DNA of 64,000 nt from Sphingomonas sp. OK281 (GCF_900115295.1 NZ_FOVZ01000003.1:372001-436000), one strand, 5' to 3'; counted from the first letter of the stretch, positions 28,471 through 37,665 are shown. Made by a program: numbers and translations. Notes: generated by a model not told the origin, from the sequence alone.

Positions 28471-29718
28471 ATGCCATCTGCCCCGCAGCCAGAGGTCATC
28501 AGCCTCGGCTGCCGCCTCAACATCGCCGAAAGCGAGACCATCCGCGCTCTTGTCGCCGGCCGGGACATGGTCGTGGTCAACAGCTGCGCGGTAACCAACG
28601 CTGCGGTGAAGGCGACGCGGGTCGCGATCCGGCGTGCCAAACGCGATCGCCCGGACGCGCAGATCGTCGTCACCGGATGCGCCGCACAGATCGACCCTGC
28701 GAGCTTCTCGGCAATGCCCGAAGTCGACCGCGTCATCGGCAATGCAGACAAGCTGACGTATTCAGCTTGGAAGGCTGATGACGCAGTGGTGGTTTCCGAC
28801 ATCATGCAGATCCGCGAGACCGCGCCCCACCTCGCCGCCAGCTTCTCCGCGCACGCCCGCGCGTTCGTCGAAGTCCAGAACGGCTGCGACCACCGTTGCA
28901 CCTTCTGCGCGATCCCGTTCGGCCGCGGTCCCAGCCGCTCGGTCCCCGCGGGCGCGGTCGTCGACCGTATCGCCGGTCTCGTCGACGCAGGCCACCGCGA
29001 GATCGTCCTCACCGGCGTCGACCTCACCAGCTACGGCCCCGACCTTCCCGGCGCGCCGACGCTCGGCCACCTCGTCGAACGCGTCCTGCATCACGTGCCA
29101 AAGCTCGAACGCCTGCGCTTGTCATCACTAGACGGCATCGAGATCGACGACCGTCTCTTCGCGCTGCTGACGACCGAGCGCCGGATCATGCCGCACGTAC
29201 ACCTGTCATTGCAGGCCGGCGACGACATGATCCTTAAGCGCATGAAGCGACGCCATTCACGCGCTGAAAGCGTCACGCTGGTCGATCGCCTCAAGACCGT
29301 CCGCCCCGACATCGCGATCGGCGCGGACCTGATCGCCGGCTTCCCGACCGAGAACGCGGCGATGTTCGCCAACACGCGCGCGCTGATCGACGACTGCCAC
29401 ATCGTCCACCCGCACATCTTCCCCTACTCGCCCCGCGCCGGCACCCCCGCCGCGCGCATGCCGCAGGTAGAACCCCAAGTCCGCCGCCAGCGCGCCGCCC
29501 TCCTGCGCGAGGCCGGCGAAACATCGCGAGCGAACTGGCTGCAAACGCTGGTCGGCACGTCGCAGGATCTGCTCGTCGAACGCCCCGGCGACCGCGGCCA
29601 TATCGGCAATTTTGCAGAAGTCCTGCTGGACGAACCCGCCATACCCGGCGACATCGTCCGCATCACGATCACCGGCGCCACGTCCGACCGCCTCAGCGCA
29701 ACACGAGAACCATCATGA
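28471..29718 (+). CDS. mtaB: tRNA N6-threonylcarbamoyladenosine methylthiotransferase
   Basis: A 415-residue radical SAM methylthiotransferase that converts t6A37 to ms2t6A37 in tRNAs decoding ANN codons. The N-terminal domain carries the three cysteines of the auxiliary cluster (SLGCRLN, VNSCAVTN, VTGCAAQ). The radical SAM motif CDHRCTFCAIPFGRG follows, and the middle part has HLSLQAGDDMILKRMKRRHS. A TRAM-like C-terminus ends in PGDIVRITITG. SLGCRLN and the length favour MtaB over MiaB or RimO. Its stop overlaps the ftsY start (ATGA). Confidence 0.93.
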   Translation: MPSAPQPEVISLGCRLNIAESETIRALVAGRDMVVVNSCAVTNAAVKATRVAIRRAKRDRPDAQIVVTGCAAQIDPASFSAMPEVDRVIGNADKLTYSAWKADDAVVVSDIMQIRETAPHLAASFSAHARAFVEVQNGCDHRCTFCAIPFGRGPSRSVPAGAVVDRIAGLVDAGHREIVLTGVDLTSYGPDLPGAPTLGHLVERVLHHVPKLERLRLSSLDGIEIDDRLFALLTTERRIMPHVHLSLQAGDDMILKRMKRRHSRAESVTLVDRLKTVRPDIAIGADLIAGFPTENAAMFANTRALIDDCHIVHPHIFPYSPRAGTPAARMPQVEPQVRRQRAALLREAGETSRANWLQTLVGTSQDLLVERPGDRGHIGNFAEVLLDEPAIPGDIVRITITGATSDRLSATREPS

Positions 29719-30650
29719 GCACCACCCCCACCTGGCACGACAAGCTGATCGGCGGCTTCAAGCGCACCTCCGACCGGCTCGTCGGCAACCTCGCCGGCCT
29801 CGGCGGCGCGCGGCTCGACGATTCGACGCTCGACGACATCGAGGAAGCGCTGATCGCCTCCGATCTCGGCCCCGAGACCGCCGGCCGCATCCGCCGCCGC
29901 CTCTCCGAAGGCAGCTTCGAGCGCAACATGGAAGAACTCGGCATCCGCGTCATCGTCGCGGAGGAGGTCGAGAAGGTGCTTGCCACGGTCGCCAAGCCGA
30001 TCGAGATCGACGCCTTCCCGCGCCCGCAGGTGATCCTCGTCATCGGCGTCAACGGATCGGGCAAGACCACCACCATCGCCAAGCTCGCGCACCTGCTGAT
30101 GGAGCAGGATTACGGCGTGATGCTGGCCGCCGGCGACACCTTCCGCGCCGCCGCGATCGGCCAGCTCCGCACCTGGGCCGAGCGCGTCGGCGTGCCGATC
30201 GTGACCGGCCCGGAGGGCGGCGACGCGGCGGGCGTGGTGTGGGATGCGGTCAAGAAGGCGAGCGAGACGGGCATCGACGTGCTGATCGTCGACACCGCCG
30301 GCCGCCTCCAGAACAAGCGCGAACTGATGGACGAACTGGCCAAGATCCGCCGCGTCCTCGGCCGGATCAACCCAGAGAGCCCGCACGACATCGTCCTGGT
30401 GCTCGATGCGACGACCGGCCAGAATGCGCTGCAGCAGATCGAGGTCTTCAAGGAGGTTGCGGGGGTTACTGGCTTGGTGATGACCAAGCTCGACGGCACA
30501 GCGCGCGGCGGCGTCCTGGTTGCTGCGGCCGAGAAATACGGCCTGCCGATCCATGCGATCGGCATCGGCGAGGGTATGACTGACCTCCGCCCGTTTGATG
30601 CGAACGAGGTCAGCCGGATCATCGCCGGGGTGGAGAGCGTCCGGAAGTAA
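29715..30650 (+). CDS. ftsY: Signal recognition particle receptor FtsY
   Basis: A 311-residue SRP receptor GTPase, the partner of Ffh at the inner membrane. It is a compact NG-only form without the long acidic A domain of E. coli. The N domain is residues 1-95; the G domain contains GVNGSGKTTTIAKLAHLL, the insert-box region with AAGDTFRAAAIGQLRTWAER, DTAGRLQNKRELMDEL and TKLDGTARGG, ending IGEGMTDLRPFDANEVSRII. Membrane targeting may use the amphipathic N-terminus (WHDKLIGGFKRTSDRLVG). It is translationally coupled to mtaB. Confidence 0.97.
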   Translation: MSTTPTWHDKLIGGFKRTSDRLVGNLAGLGGARLDDSTLDDIEEALIASDLGPETAGRIRRRLSEGSFERNMEELGIRVIVAEEVEKVLATVAKPIEIDAFPRPQVILVIGVNGSGKTTTIAKLAHLLMEQDYGVMLAAGDTFRAAAIGQLRTWAERVGVPIVTGPEGGDAAGVVWDAVKKASETGIDVLIVDTAGRLQNKRELMDELAKIRRVLGRINPESPHDIVLVLDATTGQNALQQIEVFKEVAGVTGLVMTKLDGTARGGVLVAAAEKYGLPIHAIGIGEGMTDLRPFDANEVSRIIAGVESVRK

Positions 30651-30673
30651 CGCTTGCCGCGCCTCCCTTCCCC

Positions 30674-30746
30674 CGTTCGTCCTGAGCGAAGTCGAAGGAC
30701 TGGTCAGCTTGTGGCAATGTCCTTCGACTACGCTCAGGACGAACGG
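30674..30746. repeat. Palindromic repeat pair (CGTTCGTCCTGAGCGAAGTC family)
   Basis: The left arm CGTTCGTCCTGAGCGAAGTC and the inverse right arm GACTACGCTCAGGACGAACG span the ftsY-yciB gap. A decayed copy lies near 6400-6440. Confidence 0.85.
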
Positions 30747-30774
30747 CATCTTACCGTATTTCGTGGATATTCCA

Positions 30775-31386
30775 GTGACCAAGCCCCCCCTATCCCCCGG
30801 CCTCCGCATGGCGGTCGACTACGGCCCCCTCGCGGTCTTCTTCGCGGTGAACTTCCTCACCCCCGGCCTGCCGATCGTCCGCGTCGTCGCCGCCACCACC
30901 GCGTTCATCATCGCCACGGTCGCCGCGATGATCGTGTCGAAGGTCAAGGCCGGGCATATCTCGCCGATGCTGTGGCTGTCGGGTGCGCTGATCGTCGTGT
31001 TCGGTGGACTGACGATCTATTTTCACGACCAGCGCTTCATCCAGATGAAGCCCACGATCATCTACGCGATGTTCGCGGCGATCCTGACGTTCGGGCTCGT
31101 CACCGGGCGCCCACTGCTCCAGTCGCTGCTCGCCACCGCTTACCCCGGTCTGTCCGCGGATGGCTGGCGCAAGCTGACGCGCAACTGGGCGGTGTTCTTC
31201 GTATTCATGGCGGTGCTGAACGAGGCGGTCTGGCGCAACACGACCTGGGATTTCTGGGTCGGCTTCAAGCTGTGGGGCGCGATCCCGCTGACGCTGCTCT
31301 TCGCGTTCGCCAACATCCCGATGCTGCTGAAGCACGGATTGCAAACGGGCGACAAAGCCGTCACCGACCTGCCGCCCGAAGGGTAA
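30775..31386 (+). CDS. yciB: Inner membrane-spanning protein YciB (septation protein A)
   Basis: A 203-residue polytopic inner-membrane protein with about five or six hydrophobic segments. The YciB/IspA pattern is clear: DYGPLAVFFAVNF near the start, FIQMKPTIIYAMFA in the middle, and WAVFFVFMAVLNEAVWRNTT, WVGFKLWGAIPLTLLFAFAN towards the end. The family affects envelope integrity and cell division. A GTG start at 30775 gives the usual sphingomonad N-terminus (TKPPLSPGLRMAVDYGP); the ATG at 30808 is a shorter alternative. A palindromic repeat separates it from ftsY, so co-transcription is uncertain. Confidence 0.92.
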   Translation: MTKPPLSPGLRMAVDYGPLAVFFAVNFLTPGLPIVRVVAATTAFIIATVAAMIVSKVKAGHISPMLWLSGALIVVFGGLTIYFHDQRFIQMKPTIIYAMFAAILTFGLVTGRPLLQSLLATAYPGLSADGWRKLTRNWAVFFVFMAVLNEAVWRNTTWDFWVGFKLWGAIPLTLLFAFANIPMLLKHGLQTGDKAVTDLPPEG

Positions 31387-31393
31387 TTTAGTT

Positions 31394-31505
31394 GTTCCCC
31401 TCCCGTTCACGGGAGGGGTCGGGGGAGGGCTTGACCAAACGGACCGGACGCCAGTACGTACGTCGCGCCCTCCCCTAGTCCCTCCCGTAAAGCGGGAGAG
31501 GAACT
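31394..31505. repeat. Palindromic repeat pair (CCCTCCC family)
   Basis: Inverted arms TTCCCCTCCCGTTCACGGGAG and CTCCCGTAAAGCGGGAGAGGAA, each with a GGGGGAGGGC-type tail, lie between convergent yciB and superoxide dismutase genes. Confidence 0.8.
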
Positions 31506-31509
31506 TAGG

Positions 31510-32124
31510 TCAGCCAGCGACCTTGGTGTAGCGCTCGCCGACTACGTCCCAGTTCACGATGTCCCACCAAGCCTTCAGATAGCCCGGACGATCGTTCTTG
31601 TACGTCAGGTAGTACGCGTGCTCCCAGACGTCGTTACCGAGCAGCGGCGTGCCGGGCTCCTTCGCGTCGTCCATCAACGGGTTGTCCTGATTCGGCGTGC
31701 TCGTCACCTTCAGCTTGCCGCTCGCATCCGCGATCAGCCACGCCCAGCCCGAGCCGAACTGCCCTGCACCCTTGGTGTTGAACTCTTCCTTCAGCTTGTC
31801 GAGGCTGCCGAAGTCGCGATCGATCGCCTCGGCGAGCTTGCCCGACGGTGCCTGGCCGTTCTTCGCTGCCATCGTCTTCCAGAAGAAGTCGTGGTTCCAG
31901 AAACCGCCGCCATTGTTGCGGACCAGCGGCGGCTGCGACGAGATCATGCCGAGGATGTCCTCGATCGACTTGCCCGCCAGTGCGGAATCCTTCTCGACGC
32001 CTTCGTTCAGCTTCGCGGTGTACGCCGCGTGATGCTTGTCGTGATGAAACTTCATCGTTTCCTGGTCGATCACCGGCTCGAGCGCGTCATAGGCATACGG
32101 CAGCGGTGGGAGTTCGAAAGCCAT
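31510..32124 (-). CDS. Superoxide dismutase, Fe/Mn family
   Basis: A 204-residue cytoplasmic enzyme that converts superoxide to hydrogen peroxide and oxygen. The metal ligands are His27, His78 (FWNHDFFW), Asp165 and His169 (DVWEHAYY). Two positions used to tell metals apart look manganese-like: Gly73 precedes the FWNH motif where FeSOD has Gln, and Gln146 sits in TPNQDNPLM where MnSOD carries its active-site Gln. Many alphaproteobacterial members are labelled Fe or cambialistic, so the metal is left open. GGAGAACCCCC precedes the ATG. It is a single gene, convergent with yciB. Confidence 0.95.
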   Translation of the reverse strand: MAFELPPLPYAYDALEPVIDQETMKFHHDKHHAAYTAKLNEGVEKDSALAGKSIEDILGMISSQPPLVRNNGGGFWNHDFFWKTMAAKNGQAPSGKLAEAIDRDFGSLDKLKEEFNTKGAGQFGSGWAWLIADASGKLKVTSTPNQDNPLMDDAKEPGTPLLGNDVWEHAYYLTYKNDRPGYLKAWWDIVNWDVVGERYTKVAG

Positions 32125-32255
32125 GGGGGTTCTCCTTTATGGGGTCGGACGCTCAACGCCCGCGCGTTGCAAATGGTCCCGCAAAAGTCGTTGCGCAAGC
32201 GTATCCAGCGGCCGAAACGCCGCGACCCGACAGCATCATCGGTCAGGCGGGTGGG

Positions 32256-33053
32256 TCAGGCGGCCGTCTTGCCATATTCCTGCCGCGTGACGGGATGGCT
32301 CGACGAGAGACCGCCATCGACCGCGATGGCCTGCCCGTTGACGTAGCTGGCGTCGTCGGAGGCCAGGAACAGCGCGACCTTGGCGAGCTCCTCGGGCTGC
32401 GCGCCGCGGTGGAGCGGGTTGAGCCGTCCGACGCGATCCATCTTGTTCGCCTCGCGTGCGTAGTCGAAGACGGGCTTCGTCATGCCGGTCTCGGTCAGGC
32501 CGGGACAGATCGCATTGACGCGGACGTTCGAGCCGGTGAGTTGTTGCGCGGAGACGGCAGCGAGGTTGATGACGCCTGCTTTCGACGCGGAATAGGCGGG
32601 CGAGCCGGCGCCCGACCGAATACCGGCGACGCTGGCGGTGAGGACGATCGCGCCCTTCCCGCGTTCGCCAATGCGCGGCGCGGCATGCTTGATCGCGAGG
32701 AACGGGCCGATCAAGTTGACGCGCAACACCTCGGTGATCAGCGCGACGTCGGTGTCGAACAGGTTCGCCATGCCGCCCGAGATCCCCGCGTTGGCGAACA
32801 TCACGTCGAGCCCGCCGAAGCTGTCGCAGGCGAGCGCGATCGTGCGGATCACGTCCTCTTCGAGCCCGGCGTCGATGCGGATCGCCTTCGCCGCGCCGCC
32901 GGCCTGCGCGATAAGATGCGCGGTTTCGTCCGCACCCTCGGTTTTGTCGGCGACGATGACCTTGCCCCCTTCGCTTGCGAACAGGAGTGCGGCGGCGCGG
33001 CCTATGCCGGAACCTGCGCCGGTGACGATAATCGATTTGTCGGTAAAGCGCAT
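32256..33053 (-). CDS. SDR family oxidoreductase
   Basis: A 265-residue classical short-chain dehydrogenase. The nucleotide-binding TGAGSGIG is at residues 11-18, the structural NAG near 88, and the catalytic Ser141, Tyr154 and Lys158 (YSASK) are present. The acidic residue after strand 2 (VADK) suggests NAD preference. The end, VNGQAIAVDGGLSSSHPVTRQEYGKTAA, is longer than minimal SDRs. It is tightly followed upstream by a second SDR (15-bp gap), with a kinase-like gene and an alcohol dehydrogenase further upstream, suggesting joint catabolism. The substrate cannot be assigned. Confidence 0.9.
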   Translation of the reverse strand: MRFTDKSIIVTGAGSGIGRAAALLFASEGGKVIVADKTEGADETAHLIAQAGGAAKAIRIDAGLEEDVIRTIALACDSFGGLDVMFANAGISGGMANLFDTDVALITEVLRVNLIGPFLAIKHAAPRIGERGKGAIVLTASVAGIRSGAGSPAYSASKAGVINLAAVSAQQLTGSNVRVNAICPGLTETGMTKPVFDYAREANKMDRVGRLNPLHRGAQPEELAKVALFLASDDASYVNGQAIAVDGGLSSSHPVTRQEYGKTAA

Positions 33054-33068
33054 CGCATGGTCCTTCGG

Positions 33069-33833
33069 TTATATCGTGACGCCGCCGTCGATGACCATCG
33101 TCTGGCCGGTCATGAATGCGCTGGCCTGCGAGGCGAGGAAGACGACCGCGCCCGCGATCTCTTCCGGCTCACCGATCCGGCGGAGCGGCACGCTGGTGTT
33201 CGCTGCCTCGATCCGCTGCGGGTCTTCCCACAAGGCGCGCGCGAAGTCGGTCTTGATCAGGCCGGGAGCGATGCAGTTCACGCGGACGTTGGACGGGCCG
33301 AACTCGACCGCGAGGTTGCGCGCGAACTGCATGTCGGCCGCCTTGCTGATGCAATAGGCGCCGATCACCGGCGAGCCGCGCAGGCCGCCGATCGACGAGA
33401 TGATGATGATGCTGCCGCTGCGGCGCTCCAGCATCTCGGGCGCGACCATCTGGATCAGCCAGTGGTTGGAGACGATGTTGTTGTCGAGGATCTTCCGGAA
33501 CTGGTCGTCGGCGATGCCGGCCTGGGGGCCGTAATAGGGGTTCGAGGCAGCGTTGCAGACGAGGATGTCGATTCGGCCGAACTGGGCACGGGTCTCGTCG
33601 ACGAGGTTCTGGAGGCCGGCCTTGTCGGAGATGTTCGCGGCGACCGCGATCGCGGTGCCGTCTCCGTGCCTGGCATTGAGTTCCGCCGCGACGGTGTCGC
33701 ATGCGTCCTGCTTGCGGCTGGAGATCACGATCTTCGCGCCGTGCTCGGCGAGTTCGCGCGCGGAAGCCAAGCCGATGCCGCGCGAGGAGCCGGTGACGAT
33801 GGCAACCATGCCGGTAAGGTCGAACTGCGACAT
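33069..33833 (-). CDS. SDR family oxidoreductase
   Basis: A 254-residue classical SDR. TGSSRGIG is at residues 14-21, NAAS in place of NAG near 94, and the catalytic residues are Ser147, Tyr160 and Lys164. An Arg after strand 2 (SSRKQ) suggests NADP preference. The layout resembles DHRS4/FabG-type enzymes, and the C-terminal FMTGQTMVIDGG is typical. It is adjacent to another SDR on the same strand, and a palindromic repeat separates it from the phosphotransferase-like gene upstream. The neighbouring ACAD and ACAD10-type genes suggest beta-oxidation-like chemistry on a branched or cyclic acid. Confidence 0.9.
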   Translation of the reverse strand: MSQFDLTGMVAIVTGSSRGIGLASARELAEHGAKIVISSRKQDACDTVAAELNARHGDGTAIAVAANISDKAGLQNLVDETRAQFGRIDILVCNAASNPYYGPQAGIADDQFRKILDNNIVSNHWLIQMVAPEMLERRSGSIIIISSIGGLRGSPVIGAYCISKAADMQFARNLAVEFGPSNVRVNCIAPGLIKTDFARALWEDPQRIEAANTSVPLRRIGEPEEIAGAVVFLASQASAFMTGQTMVIDGGVTI

Positions 33834-33839
33834 TCTTGC

Positions 33840-33950
33840 TTCTCCCCTTCCGCTTGCGGGAGGGGTCGGGGGAGGGCCCGATCTTTCCGCAACGTTTCAT
33901 GCCGGGAAAGGTCAGCCCCTCCCCTAACCCCTCCCGCAAGCGGGAGGGGA
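33840..33950. repeat. Palindromic repeat pair (CCCTCCC family)
   Basis: Inverted arms CTCCCCTTCCGCTTGCGGGA and CCCTCCCGCAAGCGGGAGGG, each with the GGGGGAGGGC-type tail, between two genes of the catabolic set. Confidence 0.85.
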
Positions 33951-33951
33951 A

Positions 33952-35016
33952 TCAGGCGCCCGCTTTCACCGCAAAGCCCCACGCAGCATCCGCCAACCCG
34001 TGGATCTTGGCGACCGTCTTCTCCGCCTGCGCACTCGACGCAGTGCCGTCGATGATGCGCTTCTTGATACCCTGGACGATGCCGGTCAGACGGAAGAGGT
34101 TATAGGCGAAATACCAGTTCAGATCGGGGACGCCGTCGCGGCCGGTGGCAGCGCAATAGCGTTCGACGACCTGCTCGATCGTCGGAATGCCCGTCTCCGG
34201 TCCGGTCATGCCAAGCACGCCCGAACGCCCCTCGGGCTCGGTCACCCAACTCATCAGCAGATACGAGAAGTCCGCGAGCGGATCGCCCAGCGTCGACAAT
34301 TCCCAGTCGAGGACGGCGATGACCTTTGGCTCGGACGGCGCGAAGATCATGTTGTCGATGCGGTAGTCGCCGTGGACGATCGCGGTGCGCGTCTGCTCGG
34401 GCAGCGTGCGCGGCAGCCACTCGATCAGGCGTTCGACCGACTCCATATTCTCGGTCTCGGCCGCCCGGTATTGCTTGGTCCAGCGGCCGACCTGGCGCTC
34501 GAAGTAATTGCCGGGCTTTCCGTACTCCCCGAGCCCCGCTGCCGCATAATCGGTGTTGTGAAGCGCGGCGAGCGTGTCGACCATCGCTTCGTAATGCGCG
34601 GTCCGCTCGGGCGGGGTCGCGCCGGGCATCGCGCCGTCCCAGATCGTCCGGCCTTCGACCATCTCCATGACGTAGAACGCCGAACCGATGACCGCCGCGT
34701 CCTCGCAGAGACCATAGGGCCGCGGCACCGGGAAGCCGGTCGGATGGAGGCCCGCAATCACGCGGTATTCACGATCGACGGCGTGCGCGCTCGGCAGGAT
34801 CGGGCCGAACGGTTTCCGGCGCAGCACGTAGGCGCGCTCCGGCGTGTCGAGGCGGTAGGTCGGGTTCGACTGGCCGCCGGCGAACTTCGCGTAGGTCAGC
34901 GGGCCGGCATAGCCGGGCACGTTGGCGGTCATCCACGCGCCAAGCGTGTCGAGGTCGAGGCGGTCCTTGTCGCCGACTTCGATCGTGCCGACCATGCTGG
35001 TCGATGCGTCGCTCAC
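33952..35016 (-). CDS. Phosphotransferase family protein (APH/ACAD10-like kinase)
   Basis: A 354-residue APH-fold protein. A nucleotide-binding N-lobe (FAGGQSNPTYRLDTPERAYVLRRKP) and the Brenner motif VHGDYRIDN near residue 214 are present, with the metal-binding DWELSTLGDPLADFSYLL after it. These proteins accompany acyl-CoA dehydrogenases of the ACAD10/11 group and are believed to phosphorylate 4-hydroxyacyl-CoA intermediates so that they can be dehydrated; antibiotic resistance is unlikely. The start is GTG in a GTGA overlap with the alcohol dehydrogenase stop. The ACAD gene two genes upstream fits this partnership. Confidence 0.88.
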   Translation of the reverse strand: MSDASTSMVGTIEVGDKDRLDLDTLGAWMTANVPGYAGPLTYAKFAGGQSNPTYRLDTPERAYVLRRKPFGPILPSAHAVDREYRVIAGLHPTGFPVPRPYGLCEDAAVIGSAFYVMEMVEGRTIWDGAMPGATPPERTAHYEAMVDTLAALHNTDYAAAGLGEYGKPGNYFERQVGRWTKQYRAAETENMESVERLIEWLPRTLPEQTRTAIVHGDYRIDNMIFAPSEPKVIAVLDWELSTLGDPLADFSYLLMSWVTEPEGRSGVLGMTGPETGIPTIEQVVERYCAATGRDGVPDLNWYFAYNLFRLTGIVQGIKKRIIDGTASSAQAEKTVAKIHGLADAAWGFAVKAGA

Positions 35017-36095
35017 GAGAAGGTGATCACACTACGGGTCGTATCCCCGCGGCGGAGTTCGTCGAACGCGTCGTTGATCCGCTCCAGCGGCATCCGGTCG
35101 GCGATGATCGTGTCGAGATCGAGCAGCCCGCGCATGTAGAAATCGACCAGCCGCGGGATGTCGACCGGGAACCGGTTCGACCCCATGAAGCCGCCCTGCA
35201 AGCGCTTGCCCGACAGCAGGTCCATCGCCGACAGCCCGACCTTCTCGCCGAGCGGCATCATCCCGAGGATCGTCGCGGTGCCCCCGCGCCGCAGGACCTT
35301 GACCGCAGTTGCCGCCGATTGCGCACGCCCGACCGCCTCGATCGCGTGATGCACGCCGCCCTTGGTGATCGCGACGACCTCGTCCGCCGCGGTATCGGAC
35401 AGCGCGTCGATGCTGTGCGTCGCGCCGAGTTTCTCCGCCATCACGCGCTTCTCAGGCACCGGATCAAGCGCGATGATCTTTCCCGCGCCGGCGATCTTGG
35501 CCGCGTTAACCGCGGCGAGGCCGATGCCGCCGCAGCCGACCACGCAGACCGTCTCGCCCGGCGTCACGTCGGTAGTGTTGAACACCGCACCTGCCCCGGT
35601 GGTAATCGCGCAACCGAGCAATGCTGCACGGTCCATCGGCATATCGCGGTCGATCGCGACGCACGCGTGTTCGTGGACCACCATCATTTCCGCGTAGGCG
35701 CTGAGGTTGAGCATCTGCGCGATCGGCCGATCGCCAAGCATGAGGCGCGGTGCGGCCCCCTTCGGACGGCGGACGCTGGCGTCGATGCAGAGCGACATCC
35801 GCCCGGTGACGCAAAACTCGCACTGACCACAGAATGCCGACAGGCACGTGACGACATGATCGCCGACCTTCACGCCGCGCACTTCCTCCCCGACCGCCTC
35901 GACGATGCCGCAAGCCTCATGGCCGGGAATCGTCGGCATCGCGTGGGGATAGGCGCCGTCGACGAAATGCAGGTCGGACCGGCACACGCCGACCGCGACC
36001 GTGCGGATCAGCACTTCATGCGCCGTCGGCTTCGAGATGGTCACGTCCTCGATGCTGAGCGGGGTGTTGGCTTCGAAAAGGACTGCGGCTTTCAT
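35013..36095 (-). CDS. Zinc-dependent alcohol dehydrogenase
   Basis: A 360-residue medium-chain dehydrogenase. The catalytic zinc ligands are Cys38, His59 with Glu60 (PGHEACG), and Cys162. The structural zinc lobe has Cys89, Cys92, Cys95 and Cys103. The Rossmann motif is CVVGCGGIGLAAVNAAKIAGAG, and an Asp after strand 2 (IALDPV) points to NAD. Overall it resembles class III/aryl-alcohol dehydrogenases. Its stop overlaps the start of the kinase-like gene by 4 bp, so the two are coupled. The ATG has GGAGCGCACCTACCC upstream. The substrate is unknown. Confidence 0.92.
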   Translation of the reverse strand: MKAAVLFEANTPLSIEDVTISKPTAHEVLIRTVAVGVCRSDLHFVDGAYPHAMPTIPGHEACGIVEAVGEEVRGVKVGDHVVTCLSAFCGQCEFCVTGRMSLCIDASVRRPKGAAPRLMLGDRPIAQMLNLSAYAEMMVVHEHACVAIDRDMPMDRAALLGCAITTGAGAVFNTTDVTPGETVCVVGCGGIGLAAVNAAKIAGAGKIIALDPVPEKRVMAEKLGATHSIDALSDTAADEVVAITKGGVHHAIEAVGRAQSAATAVKVLRRGGTATILGMMPLGEKVGLSAMDLLSGKRLQGGFMGSNRFPVDIPRLVDFYMRGLLDLDTIIADRMPLERINDAFDELRRGDTTRSVITFS

Positions 36096-36120
36096 GGGTA
36101 GGTGCGCTCCGAAACGAGAC

Positions 36121-36202
36121 CGTCATCCTGACGAAAGTCAGGACCCAGAGCCAAGATCGTCGCGCTTGTGGCTCTGGGTCCTGGGTCGAGCCCAGGATGA
36201 CG
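36121..36202. repeat. Palindromic repeat pair (ATCCTGACGAAAGTCAGGA family)
   Basis: The left arm CGTCATCCTGACGAAAGTCA pairs with a right arm that has diverged in the hairpin (CTGGGTCGAGCCCAG) but keeps GGCTCTGGGTCCTG and GGATGACG. Confidence 0.8.
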
Positions 36203-36225
36203 AAGAAAGAAGGACGAACGGGGGT

Positions 36226-37509
36226 TTACCGGCTCACCCCGACATCCCCGCTGGACACGCCACCCTTCCGGAAATCGCCGTATTTCCCGAACTCGTTCCG
36301 CGCGATCGAGCGGTTGTGGACCTCGTCCGGGCCATCCGCGAACCGCAGCGTCCGCATTGCCGCCCAGTCGTGCGCCAACCGGAAGTCACCCGAGACACCG
36401 CCGCCGCCATGCGCCTGGATCGCATCGTCGAGAATTCTGAGCGCCATGTTCGGCGCGGCGACCTTGATCATCGAGATCTCGATCTGCGCGGACTTGTTGC
36501 CCGCCTTGTCCATCATGTCCGCCGCCTTGAGGCACAGCAAACGAGTCATCTCGATGTCGATCCGCGCGGTGGCGATGCGCTCCTCCCAAACCGAGAAGTC
36601 TGCGATCCGCTTGCCGAACGCGACCCGGTCGAGCAGGCGCCGCGCCATCGTCTCGATCGCTGTCTCGGCGACACCGATGGTGCGCATGCAGTGATGGATG
36701 CGGCCCGGCCCAAGCCGCCCCTGCGCGATCTCGAACCCGCGCCCTTCGCCGAGCAGCACGTTCTCGACCGGCACGCGGACGTTCTCCAGCACGACTTCGC
36801 CATGCCCGTGCGGCGCGTGGTCATAGCCATAGACGGAAAGCATCCGCTTGATCGTCACGCCGGGCGTATCCATCGGCACGAGGATCTGGCTCTGCTGCTG
36901 GTGCCGCGAGCCCTCGAACGACGTCTTGCCCATCACGATCGCGATCTTGCAACGCGGATCGCCGACGCCGCTCGACCACCATTTCGTGCCGTTGATGACG
37001 TAGTGATCCCCATCGCGCACCATCGACGTCTCGATGTTGGTCGCATCGGACGACGCCACCGCCGGCTCGGTCATCAGGAACGCCGAACGGATCTCGCCGC
37101 GCATCAGCGGACCGAGATAGGCCTCCTTCTGCTCGCGCGTGCCATAGCGGTGAAACACCTCCATGTTGCCGGTATCGGGCGCCGAACAGTTGAAACACTC
37201 GCTCGCCCAACTGATCTTCCCCATCTCCTCCGCGCATAACGCATATTCGAGATTGGTGAGCTGCGTGCCTTCGAATTCGAACGTATCGTCGACATGCGTC
37301 TGGCCCGAATGCGGCGGCATGAAGAAATTCCAGAGCCCGGCCGCCTTGGCCTTCTCCTTCATCTCCTCGATCACCGGAATTACCTTCCAGCGCTCGCCTT
37401 CATGCGCCTGCTGGTCGTAATCGGCCTGTCGAGGGCGGATATTCTGGTCGATGAAATCCCGGACCCGATCCCGGAAATACATCTCTCGTTCGCTCAGCGT
37501 AAAATCCAT
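36226..37509 (-). CDS. Acyl-CoA dehydrogenase, ACAD10/11-like
   Basis: A 427-residue FAD enzyme that introduces a trans-2 double bond into acyl-CoA. Conserved parts are [19 protein letters not shown] (FAD-binding stretch), [37 protein letters not shown] and the C-terminal [34 protein letters not shown]. That combination and the ASSDATN pattern fit ACAD10/11 members. It is separated from the alcohol dehydrogenase by a palindromic repeat, same strand. A double-TetR regulator is divergent 156 bp upstream and is the obvious candidate regulator. Confidence 0.93.
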   Translation of the reverse strand: MDFTLSEREMYFRDRVRDFIDQNIRPRQADYDQQAHEGERWKVIPVIEEMKEKAKAAGLWNFFMPPHSGQTHVDDTFEFEGTQLTNLEYALCAEEMGKISWASECFNCSAPDTGNMEVFHRYGTREQKEAYLGPLMRGEIRSAFLMTEPAVASSDATNIETSMVRDGDHYVINGTKWWSSGVGDPRCKIAIVMGKTSFEGSRHQQQSQILVPMDTPGVTIKRMLSVYGYDHAPHGHGEVVLENVRVPVENVLLGEGRGFEIAQGRLGPGRIHHCMRTIGVAETAIETMARRLLDRVAFGKRIADFSVWEERIATARIDIEMTRLLCLKAADMMDKAGNKSAQIEISMIKVAAPNMALRILDDAIQAHGGGGVSGDFRLAHDWAAMRTLRFADGPDEVHNRSIARNEFGKYGDFRKGGVSSGDVGVSR

Positions 37510-37585
37510 GCGGGCTCTCCAATCGTCATCGCTTTGGAGGCGGGGTAGACCATACCGCGTATTCGGTAAAGCGTGTGGAGGGCCG

Positions 37586-37618
37586 CTGAAAGCATGTTTT
37601 CAAGTCCGCCCTGAAAGC
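37586..37618. promoter_or_regulatory. Direct repeats CTGAAAGC in the ACAD/TetR divergent region
   Basis: CTGAAAGC occurs at 37586-37593 and 37611-37618, between the divergent ACAD gene and the TetR-type regulator, with AAAGCATGTTTTCAAG between. This could be an operator for the double-TetR protein; the evidence is position and repetition only. Confidence 0.35.
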
Positions 37619-37665
37619 GCCTAAAAAGCACTGTATCTTCAAATCGAAGCTGTTAGGGTGTTTCG

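Noticed and set aside
28480..29020. Antisense minus-strand open frame over mtaB
   Set aside because: The radical SAM motif and cysteine pattern on the plus strand leave no doubt about the coding strand.
31848..34055. 735-residue open frame on the plus strand
   Set aside because: It is antisense to the superoxide dismutase and two SDR genes; an artefact of high GC third positions.
33952..35016. Aminoglycoside resistance gene
   Set aside because: The APH fold is present, but the context (ACAD, alcohol dehydrogenase, SDRs) and the STLGDPLADFSYLL pattern fit the ACAD10-type kinase family.
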